Shown here: positions 26,435 through 36,900 of the stretch, one piece after another
How positions within the stretch are numbered: position 1 is the first letter of the stretch
Layout of the letters: the number at the start of each line of letters is the position of its first letter
Assembly (NCBI GenBank): GCA_965603515.1
Contig: CBFDDH010000002.1
Span: 36,651-100,650, forward strand
Direction of reading: 5' to 3'
Origin: JAUVZL01 sp965603515
GTDB taxonomy: Bacteria > Hydrothermota > Tepidihabitantia > SM23-42
Length of the DNA: 64,000 bases
Translations under genes and position numbers: made by a program
Notes under the pieces: generated by a model
The model's database searches: none
What the model saw: only the letters and a program-made list of their open reading frames with translations
Told to the model about the DNA's origin: nothing

Positions 26435-28246
26435 TTATTTTTGAAACTTTGTGTGTTTGTGTACGTACATTTCCTTATCAGCAAGCATGATTAGCTGATC
26501 TGCGGATTTTTCATTAGCCGGCTCATATTCTGCAAATCCACGGCTCAAACTAATAGAATAAGGTTTTGTTTCCTTGGCGTTAAAAGAATTCATTCTCTCA
26601 TCTATTCTGTTCCAAATATAAACAGCTTGTTTCATTGCACATTGCGGAAATACAAGGAGGAATTCGTCGCCTCCCAATCGGCAGATTATATCTATTTTTC
26701 GGAGTACTTCTTTTATGATTGCACTTATCGTCTTCAAAACCTCATCACCTTCTGCATGACCATAGACGTCGTTAATTGTCTTGAGAAAGTCGGTATCTAC
26801 GTAACAAACGCATAGTCTCTGTTTATTTCTCTGTGCTAATTGAAGCTGCTGTCTAAAAAGAAGCAAACCCGAGCGTCTATTGTAGACATCAGTCAGCACG
26901 TCTATTGTTGCAAGTCTTCTTAATTCCGTTTCGCCGCGTTTACGCTCGGTAATATCTCTGGTAATCGCAATATAGCCAATAGGGTTACCAGAAGAATCCC
27001 TAAGTACACTGGCGCTCAACTCGCCGGGGAATTCTAAACCATTTCTTCTAATTAAAGTATACTCCACACTTTTAATCGAACCATATTTAATTGTTTTTTG
27101 CATATTCGCCACTGCTTTATCCTGATCACACGGTGCGATAAGTTCAAATGCACTCTTTCCCAACACCTCAGTCTTCGATTCATAATCATGAAGTTCAAGC
27201 ATCCTTTCATTAGCATCAGTAATAACGCCTTTCATGTCTGTCACAGTTATCGCGTCGGTAACATCTTGAAACATTCGACGTAACTTCTCTTCTGACTCTC
27301 TTAGCGCCTTTTCTGCCCGTTTGCCTTCACTAACATCAATAAATGAACCGATTATGCAAACTGTCTTGCCGCCATCATCTTTGACTGTACTACCTGAAAC
27401 TTGGGCATCGAAGGTGGAACCGTCTTTTCGCGCGGCAACAAGCTCACCTACCCAGTAACCTTTCTTGCGTAGTATATTAACAACTTGATTGGCTTCATCC
27501 TTTGATTTCCAAAGTTCTACAGCAGATTTCCCAATAACCTCTTTTTCATCACTGTATCCCCACATTTTCAAAAATGAATTGTTGACGTAAGTCAAATTGC
27601 CCTTTAAATCACTAATTCCAATTGCATTAACAGATGAACTTATCGCATGTTCTTTGATCTCCAAATTCTGTTCAATCTGTGCACGTTCAAGCGTACTTCC
27701 GATGATCTCAGAAAATAACCGTAAAAGCAGAACAACGCTGTCAGACCATGACCCTTTTGTTTCTACATTATCGAAACCAATAAACCCGCTAAGTTTATCT
27801 TTGATAAATACCGGAAATACCAATAGTGATTTAATATCTTGATGTTCCAGTATCGACCTCTCAGCCTTTGCTTCTTCCGGCATCTGGGCAACGTCAGTGA
27901 TCTGAATCGTTTCTTTCTGCTGAAGTTTTTTCATCCACCATGGAAACGTATCTGTTGGGAGATTCTGAAGATTATCAATTTGCGGAGTTACACCATCTGC
28001 ATACCACTCATGGGTATTAGACATCTTTGATCCTTCATCACGCAAAAGAAATAGGTACGTGCGGCTTGCGCCGGTTGCCCTGCCTACGTCATCTAATGCA
28101 TCATTGATGGCACAATCAACATCTCGAGTACTGATAAGATGTGATGAAATCTTTGGAATAACCGTGATTAGATTCACGCAACGATTGATCACTTCCTTAG
28201 ATAGAATGTTCTCGGGTACGGATGTTTTCATATTTGCGTTCTTCAT
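26435..28246 (-). CDS. GAF-PAS-PAS-GGDEF diguanylate cyclase
   Basis: 603 residues. A GAF domain (about 25-195, ASRTYLFLLRDEGSKMSNTHEW), two PAS domains with PAC ends (about 200-315 and 320-440, FDAQVSGSTVKDDGG and GYIAITRDITERKR) and a GGDEF domain (about 450-600) with intact RLGGDEF. It should synthesise cyclic di-GMP. It is cytoplasmic and predicted leaderless, with the -10 box six bases before the ATG. Confidence 0.93.
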   Translation of the reverse strand: MKNANMKTSVPENILSKEVINRCVNLITVIPKISSHLISTRDVDCAINDALDDVGRATGASRTYLFLLRDEGSKMSNTHEWYADGVTPQIDNLQNLPTDTFPWWMKKLQQKETIQITDVAQMPEEAKAERSILEHQDIKSLLVFPVFIKDKLSGFIGFDNVETKGSWSDSVVLLLRLFSEIIGSTLERAQIEQNLEIKEHAISSSVNAIGISDLKGNLTYVNNSFLKMWGYSDEKEVIGKSAVELWKSKDEANQVVNILRKKGYWVGELVAARKDGSTFDAQVSGSTVKDDGGKTVCIIGSFIDVSEGKRAEKALRESEEKLRRMFQDVTDAITVTDMKGVITDANERMLELHDYESKTEVLGKSAFELIAPCDQDKAVANMQKTIKYGSIKSVEYTLIRRNGLEFPGELSASVLRDSSGNPIGYIAITRDITERKRGETELRRLATIDVLTDVYNRRSGLLLFRQQLQLAQRNKQRLCVCYVDTDFLKTINDVYGHAEGDEVLKTISAIIKEVLRKIDIICRLGGDEFLLVFPQCAMKQAVYIWNRIDERMNSFNAKETKPYSISLSRGFAEYEPANEKSADQLIMLADKEMYVHKHTKFQK

Positions 28247-28252
28247 GATCTA

Positions 28253-28280
28253 ATTATGCAAAGAAGTCTCGCTATGTCAA
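28253..28280 (-). promoter_or_regulatory. GAF-PAS-GGDEF promoter, predicted leaderless
   Basis: TTGACA, 16 bases, CATAAT, six bases, ATG on the minus strand. Confidence 0.7.
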
Positions 28281-28332
28281 TATGCGAAATCTGTCAGGTT
28301 ATGGGATCAAATCTTCCCAGAGCTGGATAAGA

Positions 28333-28360
28333 TTGACACAGCATTGAAAATAAATACAAT
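28333..28360 (+). promoter_or_regulatory. Flavin reductase promoter, predicted leaderless
   Basis: TTGACA, 16 bases, TACAAT, six bases, ATG. Confidence 0.7.
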
Positions 28361-28366
28361 TCTGTA

Positions 28367-28897
28367 ATGAAAACCGATGTGGAATACTTTGAGTTTATGT
28401 GGCCAATGAAGCACTTTTTGATCACCTGCGGAGACATAAAAACAAAATTCAATATCATTGCAGTCAGTTTTTGTATACCGGTATCAAAAGAACCCCCGCT
28501 CATCGCCTGTGCTATCGGCAGAAAGACATATTCTTGCAAATTAATCGAAAGAACCAAGGAGCTTATTGTCAATGTTCCCACTGCTGAGCTAAAACAGAAG
28601 GTTTACTACTGCGGCTACCATTCAGGACGTGAAGTAGACAAATTCAAGGAAACAGGTCTAACGCCACAGCCGGGACGTAAAGTAAAGGCTCCTATCATTG
28701 GCGAATGCATAGCACATATGGAGTGCAAGATAGGAGATATATTCAAAACCGGTGACAAAAATCTATTTATAGGTAAAGTCATCGAGGCCTATGCAGACGA
28801 AGAGTTTGTAAAAGGAAAAAAGAAGGTCAATCATTCAAGCGGAGACTTCCCACGCAAAATATACGGCACGAGGTTTTCAAAGACATTTACTCGGTGA
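28367..28897 (+). CDS. Flavin reductase / flavoredoxin family protein
   Basis: 176 residues with the flavin-reductase-like split barrel: HFLITCGD, FNIIAVSFCIPVSKEPPLIACAIG, LIVNVPTAELKQKV, then GRKVKAPIIGECIAHMECKI and GKVIEAYADEEF. It binds FMN and reduces it or passes electrons to partners. The 3' end overlaps a small basic protein gene by four bases (GTGA). Confidence 0.9.
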   Translation: MKTDVEYFEFMWPMKHFLITCGDIKTKFNIIAVSFCIPVSKEPPLIACAIGRKTYSCKLIERTKELIVNVPTAELKQKVYYCGYHSGREVDKFKETGLTPQPGRKVKAPIIGECIAHMECKIGDIFKTGDKNLFIGKVIEAYADEEFVKGKKKVNHSSGDFPRKIYGTRFSKTFTR

Positions 28898-29070
28898 AGA
28901 AGAAAAAGCCGGAAGAAAAAACTAAAATAAAACCAAGCTATAAGCACCGGGTGCCCCATAAACCCACAAAAGTACACAGGGACAAGAAAAAATACACGCG
29001 CAAAGGAAAAACCAGGGACCAACGCGAAAAAGAACTAATAGAAGATGGCGAAAAAAATGATCAGGGATAG
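28894..29070 (+). CDS. Small lysine-rich protein (58 residues)
   Basis: A GTG at 28894 overlaps the flavin reductase stop as GTGA and opens a 58-codon frame ending at TAG 29068-29070. The product is very basic (KKKKPEEKTK, HRVPHKPTKVHRDKKKYTRK) with an acidic end (EKELIEDGEKNDQG). It looks like a small nucleic-acid or ribosome-associated protein; no family is assigned. The four-base coupling supports real translation. Confidence 0.6.
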   Translation: MKKKKPEEKTKIKPSYKHRVPHKPTKVHRDKKKYTRKGKTRDQREKELIEDGEKNDQG

Positions 29071-29091
29071 CAGAAGCCTCCTCTACTGTCA

Positions 29092-29225
29092 TCGTCCGAT
29101 TTACTGTAGTCCTGAGTTATATGTCGAAGGGATCGGACGATCCAGTTTTTTATATTTCGCGCCCTAGGCCCTATTTATCCCGCTAGTTGGAAGTCTCGTC
29201 GAAGATATCGAGGGTAGCGAGATGA
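29092..29225. repeat. TCGTCCGA element copy 4
   Basis: TCGTCCGA and TCGGACGA (29092-29140) flank CTGTAGTCCTGAGTTATATG..., followed by ATCCAGTTTTTTATATTTCG and TTTATCCCGCTAG. Confidence 0.75.
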
Positions 29226-29230
29226 ATATG

Positions 29231-30652
29231 CTACCGTACTTTCACAATTTGCAGATATGTGCTATTTACATTATTAGGTTTGAGAAAATAGACTCCATTA
29301 TTGAGGTTAAATCCAATACAATTTCCGAGATATGATCCTACTTGTCTTCCTGTGACATCGTAAAGTACGAAAATTTCGCCAGTGTGGTTTGTGATAGTTG
29401 TGAAGTGCACGAAAGGATTGGGAGCTGCTGTATACTGCGTGATCATTGACCGGTGTTCTACTTCTTCTGTGATCGCATTTCCGCTAGGGTCACGTTTATA
29501 GTATATCTCGGGATAACTTCCGTCACGTCGGTCGTCCCATACTACATGAACGCAGTCATCACAGGTAGTAACTGACGCCTCGTCTTTCCAATCATCTGTA
29601 TTGGTGAGGCATATTTCCGGTCCCCAATTGCTACCCTGGTCCGCGGAACGCCTGTAGTATATCTCACGGTGGGTATGGCGCGTATCGAGCCAGACTACAT
29701 GCACGTTATTGTTGCTCAAACATACATCAGGGTAGATTGGAACAGCTGGATTTCCGATGAAGGCGATATCTGACGACCAACTGACGCCATTGTCCGATGA
29801 AAACTTACGGTAAATTGCTTTTTCATTATCTCGACGGTCTTGCCAAAAGATATGCACGTGACTACCGCAGGCACTAATTGAAGGTCTTGATTGTATTGAA
29901 TCATTGACGGTAAGACAAGTTTCTGGTAACCATGTAAGACCATTATCCATGGAACGCTTATAGTAAATATCAAAATTGCCATTGCGGTAATCCATCCAAA
30001 CAACGTGTACGTAGTTACCGGAACTAGATATAGAAGGGAATCTGGATGTTTCAGAATGATTTTCGAGCAATATACGCGGTTCCCAGGTAGTACCGCTATC
30101 TGTAGAGCGACAGTACAGAACATAATCTTGTACTCCGGAGTATTCATCCCAGACGACGTGCACGTATGGACCAGAGACCGAGATTGCGGGAGCCTCTAGA
30201 TAATCAGTAAACTCGTTGAGTGCAGTACTGGACCCCCAGGTAACACCATTATCAGTAGACCGTCTATAGTAAATAGTGTCGGCATTGGAGTGCCAATACC
30301 GGTACACAACATGCACAATAGAATCAAGGACATCAACCGCAGCATAATTGGCGCTCCTGTCTCCCTGATAAAAAGTCAATTGTATGTCTGGATCCCAATT
30401 TAGTCCACTATCTGTGGAACGTTTATAGTAGATATTACTCTCTCCCGTGCGGTTATCATACCAGACGACATGGACGTCATGCACAGCACCCCGTGACCAC
30501 GTATCGACGCATTTTGCATTACTATAGTTGACGTGGGAGATGCTGTCGTCAAAAGTGAGTCTCTCATCAGGCTGCCACTGGGCAGAGAGAACCGAAGTGA
30601 TACCGAATACAAGCAGTATTATGGCGAACGTTACCTTGGATGTCTTTTTCAT
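29231..30652 (-). CDS. Secreted sialidase-like BNR protein with type IX sorting tail
   Basis: 473 residues. Signal peptide (FAIILLVFGITSVLSAQW), then seven or eight repeats of the form VHVVWYDNRTGESNIYYKRSTDSGLNW, an Asp-box sialidase-like propeller. The catalytic residues of true sialidases are not recognisable, so this is probably a binding or display protein. The tail AAPNPFVHFTTI ... NNGVYFL ... IVKVR is a short sorting domain. Confidence 0.87.
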   Translation of the reverse strand: MKKTSKVTFAIILLVFGITSVLSAQWQPDERLTFDDSISHVNYSNAKCVDTWSRGAVHDVHVVWYDNRTGESNIYYKRSTDSGLNWDPDIQLTFYQGDRSANYAAVDVLDSIVHVVYRYWHSNADTIYYRRSTDNGVTWGSSTALNEFTDYLEAPAISVSGPYVHVVWDEYSGVQDYVLYCRSTDSGTTWEPRILLENHSETSRFPSISSSGNYVHVVWMDYRNGNFDIYYKRSMDNGLTWLPETCLTVNDSIQSRPSISACGSHVHIFWQDRRDNEKAIYRKFSSDNGVSWSSDIAFIGNPAVPIYPDVCLSNNNVHVVWLDTRHTHREIYYRRSADQGSNWGPEICLTNTDDWKDEASVTTCDDCVHVVWDDRRDGSYPEIYYKRDPSGNAITEEVEHRSMITQYTAAPNPFVHFTTITNHTGEIFVLYDVTGRQVGSYLGNCIGFNLNNGVYFLKPNNVNSTYLQIVKVR

Positions 30653-30669
30653 ATCCCTTCCTCTCCCTT

Positions 30670-30697
30670 ATTATCACTGATATTCTATTGAAGTCAA
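30670..30697 (-). promoter_or_regulatory. Promoter of sialidase-like gene
   Basis: TTGACT, 16 bases, GATAAT on the minus strand, then a short leader with GGGAGAGGAAGG. Confidence 0.6.
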
Positions 30698-30852
30698 CCA
30701 CTGCGTCAAGGGCATAGGGTTTTTTGGTCGTTTTGATTCCTATTTCTTTCACACTACACTCTACGCCCTACGCTTTTCCCATTACTCCGATACTTTCTTT
30801 TTTCCAATCTGAAATTAGAATCGTCTGACCCCGCTTCATTCCCCGTTTTTCA

Positions 30853-33171
30853 TCAACGGAGAAGAATCAGCTTCTTTACAGTTCTCCAGTCCCCCACCTC
30901 GAATTCGCAGAAATAGATGCCGGTAGGTAACTTCTCACCAGAATTATCGGTTGCGTCCCAGATAATGTGATCGAATAATTCAATAGCGAAACGGTCATAC
31001 TGCCTGACTATTCTTCCGGTAGCATCGAAGATTTTGATTGTGGCTTGAGATTCGGAGTTTGGAGTTTGGAAATTGATGGTCGTAGATCCTCGGAACGGGT
31101 TAGGATAAATCTGAACCAACCCGGGGTTTCGCAAGCTACTGGAAGTGCTTTGCTCTTCTTCAACACCGGTAGAAAAAGTGTAGGAGAATACCCCACCACC
31201 ATAGGTTGCGGCGTACAGTGTGTTTGATGTCGTATCAATAGCCAGCCTGATTGTATGGGTCGTCGTTAATCCGGAATCAACTTCAATCCAACTTGAACCT
31301 CCGTCAGTGCTGAGCGCTACCCCCCCGTGCACTCCGGTATGCCAGTCCGAAGCGTCGCGACCTACGTATATATCATTCGTTGAAGAAGGATCAACCAGAA
31401 TGTCGGTAATCATGGCCGGCGACCAACCTGGGTCGATTCGCATCCAATTGTTGCCGGAATCAGTGCTTTTGAAAACTTTGCCCGATTCACATCCTGCGTA
31501 TATGATTTGTTCGGAATCAGGCTTTATCTCCAAACTGAATATTGCTTCATTTGCCAAGCCCTGGACAGACCAGATATTCCCGCCGTCAGTACTTTTGTAC
31601 ACACCTCCAAATGCTCCCGCGTAAATAACATTTGAAGAGATAGAACTTATTGCCAGCGCTCCGCCGTGGAGTATATCAGACTCGGGATCAAGAGCATTTG
31701 ACTGAATCGTCTTCGGAAAAAACGCGATTTCAGTCCAAGTCCCGCCGTTGTCCGTGCTCTTGCGAACAGAAATACCGGTGTCCGGGTCTACCATGTAAGC
31801 ACCAGCATAGACTATGTTTGTCGCAAATGGATCGATCGCCATAGAGGGAACGCGTTCTTCCGAATGTAGCAGAGTGTCAAGCAATATCCAGGTCGCACCG
31901 TGGTCTGTTGTTTTAACAATGGCTTTGATCGCTCCCGAATAAAAAACAAGATGGTCATCAGGATCGATTATCAGTGAGGTTAACCCGACATTTACCAACT
32001 GAGTAAGCGAACTCCAGTTCTGTCCGGCGTCAATGCTCCGATAGAAGAAAAACCCCGGTTCGGCATAACATCGTCCGGCATAAATAATGTCAGAAGAATC
32101 CGGATGAGGAACAAGTCCAAACATATACGTATTTTTCATGCCCTGGATCTTTTGAGACCAGAGCGCGCCTCCATCAACACTTTTATAAACTCCGCCGGCA
32201 GCGGTCCCGAGATAAAGCGTGTTGGGTGAAAGAGGATCGATCACTATGCTAAAAGTAAGAGGATAATTGATCCCGCTATTGATTGGTGACCACGTCGATC
32301 CACTATCTGTACTCTTGTACATACCATTCCATAATGTAGAGGCATAAATTATATTTGTTGATACGGGATCGACAGCCAGTGACCACACAATTTCCTGAAA
32401 TAAACCAAGTGAATCCCACGTACTCCCGGCATCTGTCGTCCTGTAAATACCTGTTAATGTCCCGGCGTAGATAATGTCAGGGGATATCGGATCGATTGCC
32501 AAACAATTGACATGAGTTGACGATAATGATAATGGCAACCAGTTATTCCCCGAATCAATGCTCCTGTGAAGGCCACTTTCGTGTGTCCCGGCATACAGAA
32601 TGTTGGGGGAATCAGGCCGCATTGCCAGGCAATACACCTTCATACCGGTCAATCCCGAGGATATCCAGCTGGCACCCGCATTGATGCTTTTGTAGACACC
32701 GTTCCCGGTAAACCTCCAACCTCCAGTCCCCGCATAGACGATACTGCTGGAGTCCATATTGATAGCAAAACATGTCACCTGAGTTTCATCAAGGCCCGTG
32801 TTTATATATTCCCAATCGACGCCGTCATTGGTTGTTTTGTATATGCCAAAGCCATAGATGTCACCGGCGTAAACGTTGTTGGGATGCTGGGGATCGATCG
32901 CGATCGCCCAGCCGCATACATCAGGCACTGACGACGACACGAATACCCATGTTTCGCCGCCATCCGTTGTCTTAAAAATACCTCCGCTATCATCACAACC
33001 AGCATATATAATACTGGGGTTAGACGGATGAACCGCTAGTGTAATAATATGTCCGCCGTACGGTCCGTTCGAAGTCCATACATTCAAACCTCCGTACATC
33101 AGTCTTAAGGCGATGAGAAAGAAAACGACAGTACAAAAGATTCTGCGAGATACATTTGTTTTTGACGTCAT
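30853..33171 (-). CDS. Secreted BNR/sortilin-type propeller protein with type IX sorting tail
   Basis: 772 residues. Signal segment RRIFCTVVFFLIALRLMYGG, then some 13-15 repeats of the type IYAGTLTGIYRTTDAGSTWDS, a large or double propeller like that at 13443. The tail is IYPNPFRGSTTINF ... LPTGIYFCEF ... LILLR. ATG 33171 follows GAGGAG and is preferred over the GTG at 33183. Confidence 0.88.
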   Translation of the reverse strand: MTSKTNVSRRIFCTVVFFLIALRLMYGGLNVWTSNGPYGGHIITLAVHPSNPSIIYAGCDDSGGIFKTTDGGETWVFVSSSVPDVCGWAIAIDPQHPNNVYAGDIYGFGIYKTTNDGVDWEYINTGLDETQVTCFAINMDSSSIVYAGTGGWRFTGNGVYKSINAGASWISSGLTGMKVYCLAMRPDSPNILYAGTHESGLHRSIDSGNNWLPLSLSSTHVNCLAIDPISPDIIYAGTLTGIYRTTDAGSTWDSLGLFQEIVWSLAVDPVSTNIIYASTLWNGMYKSTDSGSTWSPINSGINYPLTFSIVIDPLSPNTLYLGTAAGGVYKSVDGGALWSQKIQGMKNTYMFGLVPHPDSSDIIYAGRCYAEPGFFFYRSIDAGQNWSSLTQLVNVGLTSLIIDPDDHLVFYSGAIKAIVKTTDHGATWILLDTLLHSEERVPSMAIDPFATNIVYAGAYMVDPDTGISVRKSTDNGGTWTEIAFFPKTIQSNALDPESDILHGGALAISSISSNVIYAGAFGGVYKSTDGGNIWSVQGLANEAIFSLEIKPDSEQIIYAGCESGKVFKSTDSGNNWMRIDPGWSPAMITDILVDPSSTNDIYVGRDASDWHTGVHGGVALSTDGGSSWIEVDSGLTTTHTIRLAIDTTSNTLYAATYGGGVFSYTFSTGVEEEQSTSSSLRNPGLVQIYPNPFRGSTTINFQTPNSESQATIKIFDATGRIVRQYDRFAIELFDHIIWDATDNSGEKLPTGIYFCEFEVGDWRTVKKLILLR

Positions 33172-33186
33172 GATTCTCCTCACCCA

Positions 33187-33214
33187 ATTATCTTGTATTT
33201 CATAGAAATGTCAA
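33187..33214 (-). promoter_or_regulatory. Promoter of large BNR gene
   Basis: TTGACA, 16 bases, GATAAT on the minus strand, then 15 bases containing GAGGAG to the ATG at 33171. Confidence 0.6.
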
Positions 33215-33282
33215 TCATTACGCAGAGTGCATGGAATTAAGAGCATGGTGTTTTTTAATCTATTTAGCTCTTATTTTTTTCG

Positions 33283-33420
33283 CATTACGACGTACTCTAT
33301 TACGCCATACGCTTTTTCCATTACTCCGGTACACCGTTACTCCAGCACTCCGATACTCAAACACTCCGTTACACCAATACACAAATACACCGTTACTCAG
33401 AAAAAGGTTGTAACCCCATC
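33283..33420. repeat. Degenerate CGTTACTCC-type tandem repeat
   Basis: Variants such as CATTACTCCGGTACACCGTTACTCC and ACTCCGATACTCAAACACTCC follow one another with a period of roughly 8-10 bases, ending in GGTTGTAACCCC. No coding potential. Confidence 0.55.
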
Positions 33421-33426
33421 CCTTCA

Positions 33427-33822
33427 CTATTGATATAACTTTTTTGCCCTTTCCTTAAATTCGGTTAATCTTGCCTTATTTTGTTCCATCTCTTTTTTAG
33501 CCCGTTCGTGCTCTTCTTTTGTTTTCTGAAGTAGTTCAAAGTATTTTTTATTGGTTTCACTTACCACTTCATCTACAATTTTTTTATGTTCTTCAAGATT
33601 ATCCTCGAGGTTTGCTACAATTATTATTAAATTATCTAAAGTAAACATTCTTCTATCAGTCGATGGCCTTGTACTTCCATATATACTTACGCATATCCCT
33701 ATCCAGGTTTCATCTGGATTGCATGACAATACGAAGGGAAGTTCAATATATTGGGGATTTGTTGAATGTTGTTTGATTTTACTCACATCTATACCAATGA
33801 CACTCACTTTATCTGTATTCAT
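33427..33822 (-). CDS. Hypothetical protein with C-terminal coiled coil
   Basis: 131 residues. An N-terminal beta-rich part (KVSVIGIDVSKIKQ, WIGICVSIYGSTRPS) and a coiled coil from about 75 (NLEDNLEEHKKIVDEVVSETNKK ... KKEMEQNKARLTEF). AAAGGAG precedes the ATG. It follows the adenylate cyclase gene on the same strand; no family recognised. Confidence 0.65.
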   Translation of the reverse strand: MNTDKVSVIGIDVSKIKQHSTNPQYIELPFVLSCNPDETWIGICVSIYGSTRPSTDRRMFTLDNLIIIVANLEDNLEEHKKIVDEVVSETNKKYFELLQKTKEEHERAKKEMEQNKARLTEFKERAKKLYQ

Positions 33823-33862
33823 AAAAAACTCCTTTTGTTTTTATGTTTATATTAGCTAATAA

Positions 33863-33890
33863 ATTATATTTAATAAAATAGAATTGTCCA
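33863..33890 (-). promoter_or_regulatory. Promoter of coiled-coil protein gene
   Basis: TGGACA, 16 bases, TATAAT on the minus strand, then a leader of about 40 bases with AAAGGAG. Confidence 0.55.
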
Positions 33891-33929
33891 AAGGAAATAT
33901 TGTTCTTGGTGGAGGGATAAGCGAACAAG

Positions 33930-36900
33930 TTAAACACATTCCTTTATTTTGTTGTTCAATTTTAGTTGTTTATAAATTTCTCGCGCTTTCTTAAAATATT
34001 CATCTACTAAGCCCTGCGAATAAATGCCCTTCAGGGCTCCTTTTTTTAACATTTTTGCATATTCAAGATAAGCATCAGCAAGGAATTTTCTCTGGTTTAG
34101 TTCTTCGTAGATTTTAATCGCTTTTTTGAAATTTCCTTCTGCCTTTTTGAAATTGCCAATAGATGCGTATATATTACCATGAGCAAAATAGCAACTCGCC
34201 ATATCGGGTCTTGAACCCGATTCTTTTACGAAATTTAATGACCTATCAACATACTCCAACACCTCTTTTTGCAATTCCCCGGACTGGGATTTTCCTGTTT
34301 CCACTAAACTCCTTTTACATTTTAACAAGGCTAATGCTGTATATACACCAGATAGTGTTTTTTTATCCCCGATTCCCTTGAGAATATTCTCTGATTTCAA
34401 TAGATAGTGTGCTGCTTTATCATATTGGGTGATTCCCAAAAATATCTCCCCTAAATTGTGATTTGCTATACCAATCCCGCGCTTATAACCTATCTCCTCA
34501 AATATTTTTATAGCCTTTTGATAAAATCCAATCGCCTTGTTGTATTTGCCTCTACTGTAATAAATACTGCCTAAACCCTCGTTTACCTCACCCAGTCTCT
34601 GCTTATTTCCAGTCTCAACAAATATTTTTAAAGCCCTTCCATAAAATTCAATCGCCTTATCGTACTCTCCTTTCGCATCATACACGCTTCCTATATCGCT
34701 ATTTGCAACACCGATCACTCGTTTAGCGCATATCTCCTTAAATATTTTTAACCCCTTTTGATAAAGTTCAATCGCTTTATCATATTCTCCTTTTCCGTAA
34801 TGTACAAGTCCCAAATTACGAATTGCTACACCAACCCCCCGCTTATTGCGTATCTGTTCGGATATTTTCAAACATCTTTGATAAAGTTCAATCGCCTTAT
34901 CATATTCTCCTTTATTGTAGAAAATTGTCCCTAAATTATTAAATCCTTGTACTCTTAGAGTATTTATCTCTTTTTCGTCAATCCGTCCAAGCAGACTTAA
35001 ATCGTCAACTATTTTTAAGCCCATTTCACCTTCTTTTACAGCCCTTTCCATCTCACCTTTTAGCCTAAGAATCCAGCACCTCCATATGTATATTTGAGAC
35101 TTTTCAAACATCTCCTTTTCTGAGCATTCTGTTAGCATCTTCTCCGCCTCATCAAGGGTTCTCAATGCATCATCATATCTGCCTTGATCATGATATATCC
35201 CAGTGGTCTTTCTTCTTGATTTTGACTGAATTATTTTATCCCCGGCTGCATTATGATACATCTCTTCATAAAATTCTATCGCAGACTCGTATTCACCTTT
35301 CAAACCGTGAATATCACCGAGTGCTTCATAGGCTGCACAAAGTTCCACTTCCCTACCTTCCATCTCGTTTTTTATAATTGCGATTATCTTTTGGAAATAT
35401 CTAATTGCCTCATCATTTGCATATCTATCCTTTGCTTTTTGAGCGGCCTTTTTAAGCCACTCAAGCGCCTTCTCGAGATTATCACTATTGGCATACTGAT
35501 AAGCCAATATCTCAACAAAATCATCGAGTCTGTCTTTATGAATTTCTTCTATTGTCTCACCTGTTTTTTGATGAAGTGTACGACGTTTCCTCTTTAAAAG
35601 ACTGTTATATGATATCTCATACAGAAGAGGATGTTTGAACATGTATTTTAATTCAGGTTCCCTTTCTATTTCGATAATATACTCAAGTTCCTCAAGGGTC
35701 GCTAAGTGGAGGGTTAACATCAATCCATCAAGTCCACAGAGATGTTCAAGAATAGGTACATAAAAATTTCGACCTATTACTGAGGCTGTCTGCAAAACGT
35801 CTCTTACATCTTGTTCTAGTTGGTCCAACCTTGCGGCTATGACCGCTTGAATAGTATCAGGTATCTCGAAAGTAGAAATGTCAGATGTTACGTCCCAGAC
35901 CCCGGATGAGAAGGTTAGAATTCCAGAATCTGTTAAGGAACGGATGATTTCCTCAAGATAAAATGGATTACCTTCAGACTTGGCAAGAATCTTATCTTTG
36001 AATTCTTCTGTAAAGCCAGGAATCTCTAAGAGATTGTAGATAAGCTGAGTCCCGGCATTTACATCAAGAGGTTTCAATACAATTTCCGTAAAGTCACCGT
36101 CCAGCTTCTTTTTCAACCGCTCCTTTGTTTTATAACATTCCTTCTCCTTTTCAATCCGCGAAAGCCCTAAGAATAACATCGGAAATGGTTTTGGTGAATC
36201 GAAAATAAATTCTAAAAGCTCCAAAGATGCAGTATCAGTGCAATGATAATCCTCAATCACCAGAAGTAAAGGTCGAATACGGGATAGGACGGCTAATAAT
36301 TTTCTAATGCTAACAAATATTTGAGTTTTCAATCCACGGTCATTAAGATATTTTATTTTCTCATCAAGTTCATCAGCAAAACGAATGGAAAACAGGTAGC
36401 CAATGTATGGAGCTATCTCATCCCAGGTCTTGGGAAAAAGCTCCTTGGTTTTCTTCAGAAATTTCTTCTGAATTATTTCCGGCGAATCTTGGTCAGTAAT
36501 TGCAAATAAATTTCCCAAAAGCTGTAAAAATGGTGAAAACGGCACGGTTTCAGCAAAAGAAAGACTTCTACCTTCTAAGATGGAGATCATCAATTGGCGA
36601 TCAGAGATCACTCTTTTAAGTTCTTCAAAGAGCCGAGTTTTACCCAAACCAACATGACCGAGTATAAAAAATGCACCACCTTTTCCACTTAACAAATTTT
36701 TCACTGCCTCTTTGAGTAAGTTAAGTTCCTTATTCCTGCCAACAATTGGTGAATAAAGTCCTTTTATACCCCGTTTGGGTTCAGGTTTATCTCTCATACG
36801 TAAGGGAATGAAGACCTTAATCGGTTCTTCGATCCCTTTAACCGCAACGGGTGGATACGCCTTATATTCAAACAAATATCGAGAAGCTCTGAATACAGGT

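Noticed and set aside
29231..30652. True sialidase activity
   Set aside because: Asp-box repeats are clear, but the arginine triad and catalytic residues cannot be recognised, so only a sialidase-like fold is claimed.
33283..33420. CRISPR array
   Set aside because: The repeat words are short and drift in sequence and spacing; there are no constant repeats of 23-40 bases separated by unique spacers and no cas genes.
33227..33433. Short plus-strand frames over the CGTTACTCC repeat
   Set aside because: They only translate the degenerate tandem repeat and have no start signals.
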